Positions 23,571-32,484 of a DNA stretch of 64,000 nt are shown here, piece by piece. A program made the translations under genes and the position numbers. A model generated the notes under the pieces. That model was not told the DNA's origin and ran no database searches. It saw only the letters and a list, made by a program, of their open reading frames with translations. The stretch is taken from positions 12,903,501 through 12,967,500 of the forward strand of contig NC_091970.1 in NCBI RefSeq assembly GCF_036711975.1, read 5' to 3'. Origin of the DNA: Onthophagus taurus (Eukaryota > Arthropoda > Insecta > Coleoptera > Scarabaeidae). Each line of letters starts with the position of its first letter. Positions within the stretch are counted from its first letter, which is position 1.

Positions 23571-23671
23571 ATTTATTATGCAGAGGTATACGGAGTTATA
23601 AATATACATGTATACAAACGCACTCGATGCATCCTCCTCCTCCCCAATAAGTTTCAGGAGCGGTGAGGGTT

Positions 23672-23704
23672 TATAAACGCCTGCGAAATGTGGTATTGAC
23701 GTAG
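23672..23704 (+). promoter_or_regulatory. TATA promoter of the zinc-finger/POLB gene
   Basis: TATAAA at 23672-23677 lies in GGTTTATAAACGCC. A start about 31 nt downstream (near 23703) would give a ~44-nt leader with no ATG before 23747. The same sequence is kept in Polinton A. Confidence 0.6.
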
Positions 23705-23746
23705 TTCTTTCATAACAAGTAGAAGTGTACAACATTAAATTGTAAA

Positions 23747-26700
23747 ATGGTCGTGTGTGAGGATTGTGGAAAAAGTTTTACTCGAGTTGACAATTTAAAA
23801 AGACATCAACGATTATCTTGTATTGGCAAGAGAATCAAGCTTGACGCACCGCAAATTCCAAAAGCAGTAAAATGTGAGGCTTGCGATGATTATGTAAATA
23901 GACAATGTTACTCTGCACATTTACGAAGCAACGCACACAAGCGTAACGCTTTTGTTATAATCGATGACGGAGTGGAGAGAATAGCTGGAGCATTCGGTGA
24001 CAAAATCGTCAGTTATCGAATAAGTGAAGAAGGTTTTTTTGTGGATTTGGATGAATTTTCTCATAGAATTCGAGAAAAAATACTAAATCTAATACAAAGC
24101 GCAATCGATATTCACCGAAATGTAAAATTAAATATGGAATGTTTTGGTTTGTATTTTTTACAATCAAAGGAAGACTGTGAAATAAAATCATTCAATACGA
24201 AAAATAAGGTAGTATCATTAGCGTCGGATCTGTATAAAATATATAAGGAATTTATTGATGAAATTTCATCAAAAATGTCAGAATTCCAGGAACGAGATTC
24301 AGGTAAGCTTAATGTGACATAATATACCTATATATTAAAAAATAAATGTTTCAATATTTTATTTAGGATGGACTTTAATGCAAATTCTCTATATGGAGTT
24401 AAATTTAAACAAATATAATCCTATCAGAGCATCTAATTACATCGATCTACCATCGCAAATAAAAGCAAAGCGTGCTGTGATAAATATACAAAACGCGGAT
24501 GATGCATGTTTTGCATGGGCTGTAACATCCGCACTACATGAACCGAACGGTTTACCACAGAGGACATCTTCGTATCCGAATTACCTAGACTGCGGCTTAG
24601 ACTATTCAAATATTGTTTTTCCAGTTAAATTACGAGATATACCTGTATTTGAAAAGCAGAACAAACTATCTATTAATGTATATGGAATAAATGAGTATTT
24701 TAAAGACGGTGTTATGAATTATGACATAATTACAATGTATATATGTCGACAAAAAGAAGAAAGACATATAAATTTATTATTGGTTACAAATGATTCCGGG
24801 AATAGTCACTATTGTTGGATAAAAAATCTGTCTCGATTACTATCATCGCAAGCATCGCAGAATGGTCATGAAAAGTATATTTGCGACGGATGCTTGGTAT
24901 TCTTTACGTCAGAAAATAAACTTATCCGTCATCAAAGTGACATTGCAGCAAGGTAAGGGCAATTTTACCAACAACAAATTTGAAAATAAATAAATATGGA
25001 AATGAAGAAAAGGAAAATATACTACAGTTCGAAAATTTTGAACGACAATTAAAAATACCGTTCGTGGTGTATGCAGATTTTGAAGCATTACAGAAACCGA
25101 TCGCCGATGCGGAAGCAACAGAACTTAACGATGATAATTCATACTCCGTCAAATGTTTCAAACACGAACCTTATGCATTTGCATATTATATAAAATGTTC
25201 ATATGACGAATCATTGTCGAAGTTTGAAATATATCGCGGATGTAATGCTGCTCAAATTTTCATGAGCAAGTTGGAACATGACGTTCTGAATATATACAAA
25301 AATTATTTAAGCCAACCAAAAGAAATGCTCCCATTACCACCTATTGATAGATTAATACACGAGATGCAGGATATCTGTCACATTTGTTCGCACAAAATAA
25401 AAGAAGGTAATAAAGTGTGCGATCATGATCACCTAACTGGGTTGTATAGAGGACCCGCACATGCTGTATGTAACATCAATTATCAATTACCAAAGTTCAT
25501 ACCGATATTCTTTCACAATCTTTCGAACTACGATTGTCATATGTTTGTGAAAGATATGGCATTAAAAGAAGAAGACGTGGACGTTATAGCACAGAATAAA
25601 GAAAAGTATATATCATTTTCGAAAAAAATTATCGTAGGAGAAAACATTGACAGCAAGGGAAAGCTAAGGCGGGTTCATATGAAATTGAGATTTGTGGATT
25701 CATTTAGGTTTATGGCTTTATCGCTAGAGAAGTTGGGTTCATTTTTGGAAGACAACCAATGCGTTCAAATCAGAAAATATTTTAGGAACGAAGAACAGTT
25801 TCGACTTATACGTCAGAAAGGAGTTTTTCCGTATTCCTTTGTGGATTCATTCGAAAAGCTGAATCTTACCGCTCTGCCAGATCGAAGTAGTTTTTACAAT
25901 ACTTTATGCGACGATAGTATAACCGAAGAAAATTATTGTCGTGCACAAACGGTGTGGAACTTATTTAACTGTCGCACTTTAGGCGAATATAGCGACATTT
26001 ATTTAACGTCTGACGTTTTACTTTTGGCGGACGTATTTGAGAATTTCCGAACCATCTCGATGAAGTATTACTCTTTAGATCCATGTCATTACTTCACAGC
26101 GCCGGGCTTCGGTTGGGATGCATTATTACGAATGACAGGGGTAAAATTAGAATTATTAACGGACATAGACATGTTACACTTCTTTAAAAATGGTATTCGC
26201 GGTGGATTAAGTATGTGCACTAAACGCAGTGCGAAGGCTAACAATAAATTAATGATGGAATTTGATGAAACCAAAGACCCATCTTATATTTTGTATCTCG
26301 ACGCTACGAATTTGTATGGACACGCAATGAGACGAAAATTACCGACGGGGGGATTTCGATGGCTATCAGATGAAGAGATTCAAAAGTTAGATATTTACAA
26401 TACGGAAGACGATTCCGAAAAGGGTTACGTGTTCGAGGTAGATTTAGAGTATCCGGAAGCAATACATGATGAACACAACGATTTGCCATTTTGTCCAGAA
26501 CGGATTGTACCCCCAGGTTCAAAAAATGCAAAGTTAATAGCAAATTTGGAAAATAAAACAAAATACATCATTCATTACGTGAATCTAAAGCAGTGTATCA
26601 AGTTCGGATTGAAACTAACGAAGATTTACAGAGTATTAGAATTTAAACAATCCAACTGGATGCGGAGCTACATCGATTTCAATTCCGATAAACGTGCGAA

Positions 26701-27538
26701 AGCTAAGAATGAATTTGAAAAAAATCATTACAAAGCAATGAATAACATCGTATACGGTAAGACAATGGAAAATGTGGAAAAGCGAGTGGATATAAGACTA
26801 GTTACCCACTGGGAATGTCGTCATAAGAAACCGGGCGTGGAAGCCCTAATAGCTAAACCAAATTTTAAATCTTCGAAAATATTTTGCGATAATTTGATAG
26901 CCGTTCAATTGAATGTCGCGGAAGTTCGTTATTGCAAACCGCTGTATGTGGGTTTCAGTATATTAGAGCTTTCGAAAACCGTAATGTACAGCTTCTTCTA
27001 CGATTACTTAAAAGTTAAATATGGAAATAACATAACACTTTTATACACCGATACTGATTCCCTAATCCTAGAAATTACTACTCCCAATGTATATGAGGAT
27101 ATAAAAGAAAATATTGAATTTTTTGACACGTCCAATTATCCGTTAGAGAATATACACAATATACCTCGCGGTCGATCTGTGTTGGGAAGAATGAAAGATG
27201 AATATCCAAACAGGTGCATAACGTCATTTGTTGGAACAGGAGCTAAGGCGTACTGCATCACCTTGTTGAATGATAATGTAAAAAAGGCTAAAGGAGTAAA
27301 GAAATATGTTATAGATAAATATTTAAGCGTGACCGATTATAAACGTGTGGTTGAATGTGGCGGATCGGTTCATAAAAAAATGTACATTTTTAAGTCAGAA
27401 TTTCATACTATGTATACCGAATTAAAGAATAAAATTGCTCTTTCATCGTGCGATGATAAACGATACATATTACCGAACGGATGTAATACTTTGGCGTGGG
27501 GTCATTGGTTGATAAAAAGATTGAATGCGAATAAATGA
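23747..27538 (+). pseudogene. POLB: C2HC/C2H2 zinc-finger plus protein-primed DNA polymerase B, two exons, one frameshift
   Basis: Replicates the element by protein-primed synthesis. Exon 1 (23747-24302) encodes two zinc fingers: C4-x2-C7-x12-H20-x4-C25, and a CEAC...H...H finger. After a 64-nt intron, exon 2 (24367-27538) encodes a conserved Polinton N-terminal domain (CFAWAVTSALHEP), an endonuclease-VII-like zinc motif (CHIC...CDHDHLTGLYRG), 3'-5' exonuclease motifs (YADFEA; HNLSNYD; YLTSDVLLLAD) and polymerase motifs A (LDATNLYG, ~26,298), B (NNIVYGKT, ~26,740) and C (YTDTDS, ~27,045). Total length is about 1,240 codons. Relative to the Polinton A copy, one G is missing at 24941/24942, which shifts the frame to an early stop at 24956. 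All catalytic motifs lie downstream in one long open frame. Confidence 0.92.
24303..24366 (+). other. 64-nt intron in POLB
   Basis: The donor GTAAGC follows ...GATTCAG and the acceptor is TTTTATTTAG. It is a phase 1 intron: the split codon is Gly and the frame then runs into the long POLB frame without a stop. Unspliced, exon 1 ends 18 nt after the donor. In Polinton A the donor is deleted but the acceptor remains. Confidence 0.75.
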
Positions 27539-27593
27539 ATTTAATTTAAAAAAATTGTAAAGAATAATAATGTATTTGTAATGTTCGATTGTT

Positions 27594-27599
27594 AATAAA
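27594..27599 (+). terminator. AATAAA poly(A) signal of POLB
   Basis: AATAAA lies 56 nt after the POLB stop in the ~100-bp gap before the convergent integrase gene. Confidence 0.6.
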
Positions 27600-27635
27600 G
27601 TCTTGTAAACTTTTAAATATAGGTCTTTATACGTT

Positions 27636-28571
27636 TTAAAGAACGTTAGTTTTTGAGATCCAAGAATTATGAGACGGACCTAATCCTAACCATTTCACAA
27701 ACACTTGATTTCCTTTTCGCCGTAGCACTTTTTCCACCAAGTAGACGTCAGGATATTTAACTTTTTGTAATTCCTCTCGATAAAAACCACCCATAATTTT
27801 TTCATTGGATGCATCTTTGAGCAGATATGTTGTTGGGAAAGTATTACGAACAGAATGTATTGTAAACACTTCGTTAGACCAATTGGGAGTATAGTTTTTG
27901 GTGAAGGCGTGTCGATGCTTGCTCACTCTGACGTGATCACCGACATTAAATTTTTTGGTATAAGGATCGGCAATTTTTATGTAATTATATACAGTTTTTA
28001 ACAGTGTCGATGCGTTTCTGTTATTTACCTCGCTAGGTTTCATTCCTATCGTCCTGTGAACTTGGTTGTTATAATCCAGAATTAATTTGGGAAGCAATTC
28101 CAACCAACGATAGTTACCTTGCATACTAAATTCTTTCCACATTTTTTCTTTTATTGTTCTATTAAACCGTTCAACAATAGAACTCTTTAAATTGGAAAAT
28201 GAACTGTAGTGATTGATGTGATATCGTGACATGAGCTTTTTAAAATCCTCATTGTAAAATTCTTTTCCGTTATCCGTTTGCAGATTCTTCGGTATGTTTT
28301 TCCGCTTTTCCGATAGAATTGTTTCCATAGCTCGCGTAACTTCTTTGCCAGTTTTGTTTTTTAGTGGTACAGCCAATCCATACTTTGAGAAAGCATTAAT
28401 AACTGTTAGAATATATTTAAAATTACCATTTGCTTTTGAATAAGGTATCATCTCCACTAAATCAGCTTGAAATAAGTCCGTTAAACCTTTTATAATAACA
28501 CGTCTGCGTTTATACTTTTTCCTCGCGGACGCGTGCAACTCGTTTACGACGGACCTTTTAATATCGCTCAT
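27636..28571 (-). CDS. INT: retroviral-type integrase with C-terminal chromodomain
   Basis: 311 aa. It catalyses strand transfer of element ends into target DNA, producing the 6-bp duplication. The rve-type core has D37 (FQADLVEM), D100 (LQTDNGKEF) and E134 (SIVERFNRTIKEKMW), spaced as in a DDE integrase. The N terminus (ARKKYKRRRVIIKGL) is the basic lead-in usual in Polinton and adintovirus integrases. The last ~45 residues (VYLVEKVLRRKGNQVFVKWLGLGPSHNSW) form a chromodomain, which in other integrases binds modified histone tails and steers insertion. Its ATG overlaps the TGA of the upstream gene (ATGA, 28568-28571). It converges on POLB. The frame is intact. Confidence 0.95.
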   Translation of the reverse strand: MSDIKRSVVNELHASARKKYKRRRVIIKGLTDLFQADLVEMIPYSKANGNFKYILTVINAFSKYGLAVPLKNKTGKEVTRAMETILSEKRKNIPKNLQTDNGKEFYNEDFKKLMSRYHINHYSSFSNLKSSIVERFNRTIKEKMWKEFSMQGNYRWLELLPKLILDYNNQVHRTIGMKPSEVNNRNASTLLKTVYNYIKIADPYTKKFNVGDHVRVSKHRHAFTKNYTPNWSNEVFTIHSVRNTFPTTYLLKDASNEKIMGGFYREELQKVKYPDVYLVEKVLRRKGNQVFVKWLGLGPSHNSWISKTNVL

Positions 28572-28993
28572 TTTCTGGATATTTCAATGAGCAGTTCTAC
28601 CATAAATGGTTTCTTGAGTAAAGTGGTCTTCGTTGTGGGTTTGCAAACTATTTTATCTCCAAAGAAGAGAACATTTAACTTTTTATTTGGATCGAAGATA
28701 CTCCCGTTAATAATCATTTCAACGTCTCCTTCAAATCGGTATTTCACTATTTCACCAATATATAAAAAGTTTATATATTTACTTACGTAACCTAAATTTT
28801 GAATAATGTAATAATTATCCGTTGTATCCGTAGTTCCATCTCCGCTAAACGTAAGTATTGTTGGTTGTTTGAAATATCGTTGTAAGTTTTCACGTTTATT
28901 AAAATGAGCAGCAATGTTGTGTCCGTGTACGTGTTTACCAAACTTATCGATCGTCATACTAGACGAATGTTTTCCGAACTTGCTTAAACTCAT
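28568..28993 (-). CDS. conserved Polinton protein of unknown function, 141 aa
   Basis: The ATG at 28993 starts MSLSKFGKHSSSMTIDKFGK, with a repeated (D/S)KFGKH motif. The rest looks mixed alpha/beta with aromatic and Lys-rich strands (YIIQNLGYVSKYINFLYIGE). I recall similar small proteins next to integrase in insect Polintons and adintoviruses but no assigned function. The two SKFGKH-like repeats and high beta propensity would fit a surface or fibre-like virion part, which is only a guess. Its stop overlaps the INT start by 4 nt, so the two probably share an mRNA. Confidence 0.75.
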   Translation of the reverse strand: MSLSKFGKHSSSMTIDKFGKHVHGHNIAAHFNKRENLQRYFKQPTILTFSGDGTTDTTDNYYIIQNLGYVSKYINFLYIGEIVKYRFEGDVEMIINGSIFDPNKKLNVLFFGDKIVCKPTTKTTLLKKPFMVELLIEISRK

Positions 28994-29062
28994 CTGCTCT
29001 AGTTCACAAACGTCGGTGTTTTAAAACAAAAAATGTGAGAGTCGTATATTTATGATAATATT

Positions 29063-29698
29063 TTAACGTATAATCTCCGCCTCTGTTAGCTCCGATATTA
29101 TTGATGATATTTCATTGACATGTGCAGAATGACCTGCAGTTTGCGAGGCCATCAACAAACGCAGTCTGTCGACAAGTTCGTTGGGATCGTCCCAATACTC
29201 GTATTCGATAAGAGCCCCAGGAACGACTTGTTTTTGTAATGCACCACCGACTTTTTTCTTCGGATTCGGCCAGTATTTAGCCCAATGCACCTTGGGTTTG
29301 TTACCTTCAACGATAGGCTTGATAATATTCTGAAATTTCCCACTGTCGTCCTCAGTAGTCATACCTGCCTCTGGAATGTAATTAATGTACGGAGCATTTG
29401 AACGTAGTAAGATATCTTTGTAGTTGCGCATGTCCTGAATTGTAAATTTGCCCGGTTCGTTTTTAAATAGTAAATCATATAAACCAACGGTTCCCGTATA
29501 TTTGAAGTTTCCAACGTGAATATCCTGATCCTCAAAGTGAACAGGACTGACTCCAATGTAGAAACCTTCGGGAGTTTCGCGAACACCGTATAAACGATCA
29601 TAATCATCTTTTAAATCAGTTGTTAAACCAACAATATACGTTCTGGGCAAAGGATGAAACTGACTCAAAGCGGCTTGTACCTCTGGATTGTTCCTCAT
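29063..29698 (-). CDS. DUF8207-like protein, 211 aa
   Basis: Key blocks are DYDRLYGVRETPEGFYIG, the following GNFKYTGTVGLYDLLFKNEP and WDDPNELVDRLRLLMASQTAG. I recall these from proteins encoded by Polinton-like elements in many invertebrates and from a Pfam domain of unknown function (DUF8207); this is memory, not a search. Its ATG overlaps the stop of the 177-aa coiled-coil gene upstream as ATGA. In homologues I remember, coiled-coil and DUF parts tend to occur together, so the pair may be one split protein, two coupled cistrons, or a single-nucleotide break. No catalytic motif is seen; a structural or assembly role is possible. Confidence 0.7.
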   Translation of the reverse strand: MRNNPEVQAALSQFHPLPRTYIVGLTTDLKDDYDRLYGVRETPEGFYIGVSPVHFEDQDIHVGNFKYTGTVGLYDLLFKNEPGKFTIQDMRNYKDILLRSNAPYINYIPEAGMTTEDDSGKFQNIIKPIVEGNKPKVHWAKYWPNPKKKVGGALQKQVVPGALIEYEYWDDPNELVDRLRLLMASQTAGHSAHVNEISSIISELTEAEIIR

Positions 29699-30228
29699 CT
29701 TTCTTCTATTTCATCTTTAAGTCGTTCTATTCGATTATGTGCGTCCGAAATAAGAGCTCCGGTATCCTCGCTAGAATCGAGGAGTTCTTCTTCTTCGCCC
29801 GGCGGAACTTCATATACTTCTTCTTCTGCATGAGCTAATGGACCAAGAGGAGAAGACGTGGGAGAAGATACCAACCTTTTTTCAGGAGTCGATGTAGCAA
29901 ATTTTCGTCGTTGTTCTTTTAATGGAACTTTCGGTTTTCGAATAAAATATTCGGTCTCGGTTTTAGCTGGTACGTCAGAAATATCCGGCGAGTAGCGTTG
30001 TATCTTAGATATCAATTTTTCTTCTTTTGGAGATAAACTTCGTTTTGGAATGGATAGTAAAGGCGCAGTGTCAAGTTTTGCGACAATATCCTGTAAGGGT
30101 CTTGCGATGGGTGCATATGCGGTTTCCGACCGAATCCTTGACTCCTCTAAGTCTTCTTTTAAAGAATGAATTTTGTCTCTCACGACTTCTCGTGCCGCGA
30201 TAAGTTCTGCAGCTATCGTCTTGTTCAT
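29695..30228 (-). CDS. coiled-coil, Ser/Pro-rich protein, 177 aa
   Basis: The first ~60 residues (AAREVVRDKIHSLKEDLEES) look like a coiled coil. The middle is Ser/Pro/Lys-rich with SP and TP dipeptides (SLSPKEEK, ATSTPEKRL), followed by an acidic stretch (EEEVYEVPPGEEEELLDSSE) and a final helix. It probably forms one functional unit with the DUF8207-like gene that starts within its stop codon. It is of the kind found at this place in insect Polintons; function unknown. The ATG at 30228 is the only reasonable start and lies 51 nt from the ATPase stop. Confidence 0.65.
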   Translation of the reverse strand: MNKTIAAELIAAREVVRDKIHSLKEDLEESRIRSETAYAPIARPLQDIVAKLDTAPLLSIPKRSLSPKEEKLISKIQRYSPDISDVPAKTETEYFIRKPKVPLKEQRRKFATSTPEKRLVSSPTSSPLGPLAHAEEEVYEVPPGEEEELLDSSEDTGALISDAHNRIERLKDEIEER

Positions 30229-30279
30229 TGTATGATGTATGTGAAGTTACTACGAACTGTACAGCTGAAGTCGTTAGTT

Positions 30280-30984
30280 TTAAACTTCAATGAATTTATC
30301 AAAACCCTTACGGTAACGTCCCTTAGATACACTACAATCTAAATCAATAACTAGGATGCCGTGTCTATTCTCCCAACAAGCATCGCTAATTTCCTTTAGC
30401 CGATGAAACTCCATATCGCTCATTATGTGATCTTCAAATACGTGTTTTAAATTTGTTAAGTCTTGTTTAAATAACACCAAAAAGTTACAATTATCGCGAA
30501 CTAATTGTTTTGGAATTGCACTATAACTTTGACAAATTAGAAAACAATCAATGTTTTTATGTCGACCATACGAAAAAAATTCCTTAATGACATTTTGACC
30601 TGTACAGGAAACATCGTCAAATACGACTACCGAATATTCTTTCGCATCTTCCGGTCGAATGAACTCGTCTATATTAGAAAATTCATAGTAACCGCAATCT
30701 TTTATAGGTTCAATTAAACGTCTTAAAAAATCGTACTTATTTTGGTATAACGAATTAGAGCATAAGTACAAGTTTAGGAAGCGCAACCCATTACGTGCAA
30801 CTAAAAGCGATAACATAGCATTTGTTTTTCCGACACCTGAGGGTCCTACAATTAAACCTCGCTTACATTTTCCACCAAATAAATTGCTGTGTCTTGTAAA
30901 GTGTTCTTCGACCGAACCATTACTAAAATTTACTATAGGCAGTGTTAGAAGTTGCGGTAAACATTTTAATTTCTCGTCGATCAT
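30280..30984 (-). CDS. ATP: FtsK/HerA-type genome packaging ATPase
   Basis: 234 aa. It powers DNA translocation into the capsid in related viruses. Walker A is GPSGVGKT at residues 47-54, Walker B is VVVFDD at about 119-124, and a sensor-like CQSYS block follows. This is the A32-like arrangement. I start it at the ATG at 30984 because translation from there gives the conserved MIDEKLKCL and the promoter lies just upstream. The longer frame to 31032 would need a non-ATG start inside the promoter. Polinton A has the same start but lost everything after about residue 83. Confidence 0.95.
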   Translation of the reverse strand: MIDEKLKCLPQLLTLPIVNFSNGSVEEHFTRHSNLFGGKCKRGLIVGPSGVGKTNAMLSLLVARNGLRFLNLYLCSNSLYQNKYDFLRRLIEPIKDCGYYEFSNIDEFIRPEDAKEYSVVVFDDVSCTGQNVIKEFFSYGRHKNIDCFLICQSYSAIPKQLVRDNCNFLVLFKQDLTNLKHVFEDHIMSDMEFHRLKEISDACWENRHGILVIDLDCSVSKGRYRKGFDKFIEV

Positions 30985-31011
30985 GATTCTCGTACTAAAT
31001 GAATTGGATAA

Positions 31012-31047
31012 GACTGAATGAAAATATAGCAAAAGAAACTATATATA
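31012..31047 (-). promoter_or_regulatory. TATA + initiator promoter of the ATPase gene
   Basis: On the minus strand TATATATA begins at 31047, and TCAGTC, a perfect match to the arthropod initiator, has its A at 31015. This is 32 nt downstream, the canonical spacing. The leader to the ATG at 30984 would be about 30 nt. Confidence 0.7.
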
Positions 31048-31055
31048 CATATATT

Positions 31056-31061
31056 TAAGAA

Positions 31062-31100
<39 letters not shown>

Positions 31101-31171
31101 GTATAATACCTTAACCATTTAACCTAACATAACCTAACCTAACCTAACCTAAGGAAGAGGAGGAAAAATGG
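31056..31171. repeat. (AAT)n microsatellite and TTAGG-type run (Polinton B)
   Basis: An (AAT)n tract at about 31060-31100 is longer than its counterpart in Polinton A. It is followed by CCTAA-type units (31113-31150; TTAGG on the minus strand) with one CATAA variant. The tract lies in the promoter-distal gap between the PPPY gene and the ATPase. Confidence 0.8.
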
Positions 31172-31483
31172 TTACCACTCCTCCTCCTCTTCCTGCTCAT
31201 CCCGCACTTCATACGGGGGCGGAGGCGCTGCAGGTGTCGGTGTCGGAGGTTCTATCCCAGTCGAACAATGGTGTATGTGCATGTTTTGAACATGCACCTG
31301 CCCTCTCACCACTGCCGACTCTGAGACAATACTGTTTACCTAAGAAGATTATGAAATTAAAAACGTGCAAAAAAGATTATAGATATAGCCTACCAGCTGA
31401 AACAGGGTATCTACTTTGACCTCCAATGACGCAACTCTTCGCTCCAACGTGAGCACCCTCCCGAAGTTGTTGCTACCGGACAT
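31172..31483 (-). CDS. small two-exon PPPY-motif protein, ~85 aa
   Basis: Exon 1 is 31483-31394 (30 codons). The intron is 31393-31340 (54 nt, GTAGGC...TTCTTAG, phase 0). Exon 2 is 31339-31172. Without splicing the product would be 44 aa with a hydrophobic tail. Spliced, it has a heptad-like helix (LTLERRVASLEVKVDTLF), a region with HIHHC, a Pro/Thr stretch, the motif PPPYEV and an acidic C terminus ending in Trp. PPxY motifs recruit Nedd4-type WW-domain ubiquitin ligases and act as late or entry motifs in several viruses; whether that applies here is inference. Its ATG is 8 nt after the stop of the 330-aa gene, implying a shared transcript. No homologue recognised. Confidence 0.6.
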
Positions 31484-31491
31484 CTTTTTAG

Positions 31492-32484
31492 CTAGGAAGG
31501 GAAGTTATTAGTATGTAAAGAAGACAAAATGAATTCTGCTTTTTTCATTTCAACGGTTAATGTTGCAACGGTGATGTCGAGTGACGTTGTTAAAGAGTGG
31601 TTAGAACTCGACGCCAGCCCTTCCCTAAACTGTGCAAGTTCTCTCAAAGAGGTCTGCAATTGAAGTACCTTTACATGGAGGTCTTTATAAAAATTTTGAT
31701 ACAAAATATTAATTTCGGTCAAAATCTCCTCTTTGGTTGTTTCTACTGCTGCACACATTGCATTTGAAAAAAGGCTGGCAGGTACATCGGAAATGACTGA
31801 AGTAGCGGGAATTGTGTCCACCCTTAAGATTTGTACTTTCGGGCTTAATGAGGGAATTTCTATGGTAGGAATGTTTATGTTAGTAGGGGGAGTGGGAATC
31901 GACGAAGCTTTAGAAGAAGAAGCCTTAGAAGAAGAAGCCTTAGAAACAAAAGCTGCATTAATAGCTTTAAGGTATGTCCGGTTTTCGGTGCAGTGTTGGG
32001 ATACCGCCATTAAAGAAAGAGAGTCGTTGGACTCATCGCCGCTAGCCATTTCCGAGTGTGTCACTTCAACCTTTGACAGAGTCGCAGGTTCAACTGACAC
32101 ACGCTTGTGTTTGGTACTTCGCGAACGAGCACGGGTCTCCCGTCGAAGCTCTCTATACTTATCTGGCGGTAACCACACACCTGCACCCTTCTTCCGGTGT
32201 TCACGGTTCCCCGACTTTCGACGAAGTGAAAGTGAAAGGTGTTTCACATTCTTATCGTCGACTTTCGAGGAACCTGCGATGTTTGGAAGCGCCGTAGCTT
32301 GCTGCACATTAGATTCAACGTTTGGATCCATCGGCTGCTCATTAGGCTGCACGTTTGGATCCAGAGCCTTCTCAACAGTCGACATGTTCAACAGGTTTAT
32401 GTCAAAACTGTTTAACAGAAAGGATTCCTGGCTGGCGAAACCCGGAGCAGTTAAATCAATTTGACTAAAACCGTCTTGAGACAT
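31492..32484 (-). CDS. 330-aa Polinton protein of unknown function
   Basis: The ATG at 32484 follows a splice-acceptor-like TTATCAAG directly. The N-terminal 90 residues are Asn/Pro-rich and disordered, with repeated (D)PNVQ/PNVE units. A basic segment follows (LRRKSGNREHRKKGAGVWLP and RRETRARSRSTKHKR; nuclear-localisation-like or nucleic-acid-binding). A Ser/Ala repeat (SKASSSKASSSKASS) and a Pro-rich linker come next, and the C-terminal ~90 residues are helical (ETTKEEILTEINILYQNF), probably a coiled coil. I recognise no family. The position behind a dedicated TATA promoter and a multi-exon leader suggests a strongly or specially expressed product. The C-terminal third also survives in Polinton A. 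Confidence 0.7.
   Translation of the reverse strand: MSQDGFSQIDLTAPGFASQESFLLNSFDINLLNMSTVEKALDPNVQPNEQPMDPNVESNVQQATALPNIAGSSKVDDKNVKHLSLSLRRKSGNREHRKKGAGVWLPPDKYRELRRETRARSRSTKHKRVSVEPATLSKVEVTHSEMASGDESNDSLSLMAVSQHCTENRTYLKAINAAFVSKASSSKASSSKASSIPTPPTNINIPTIEIPSLSPKVQILRVDTIPATSVISDVPASLFSNAMCAAVETTKEEILTEINILYQNFYKDLHVKVLQLQTSLRELAQFREGLASSSNHSLTTSLDITVATLTVEMKKAEFILSSLHTNNFPS

Noticed and set aside
31733..32464. 243-codon plus-strand frame
   Set aside because: It is the antisense of the 330-aa gene, with no promoter and no motif of its own.
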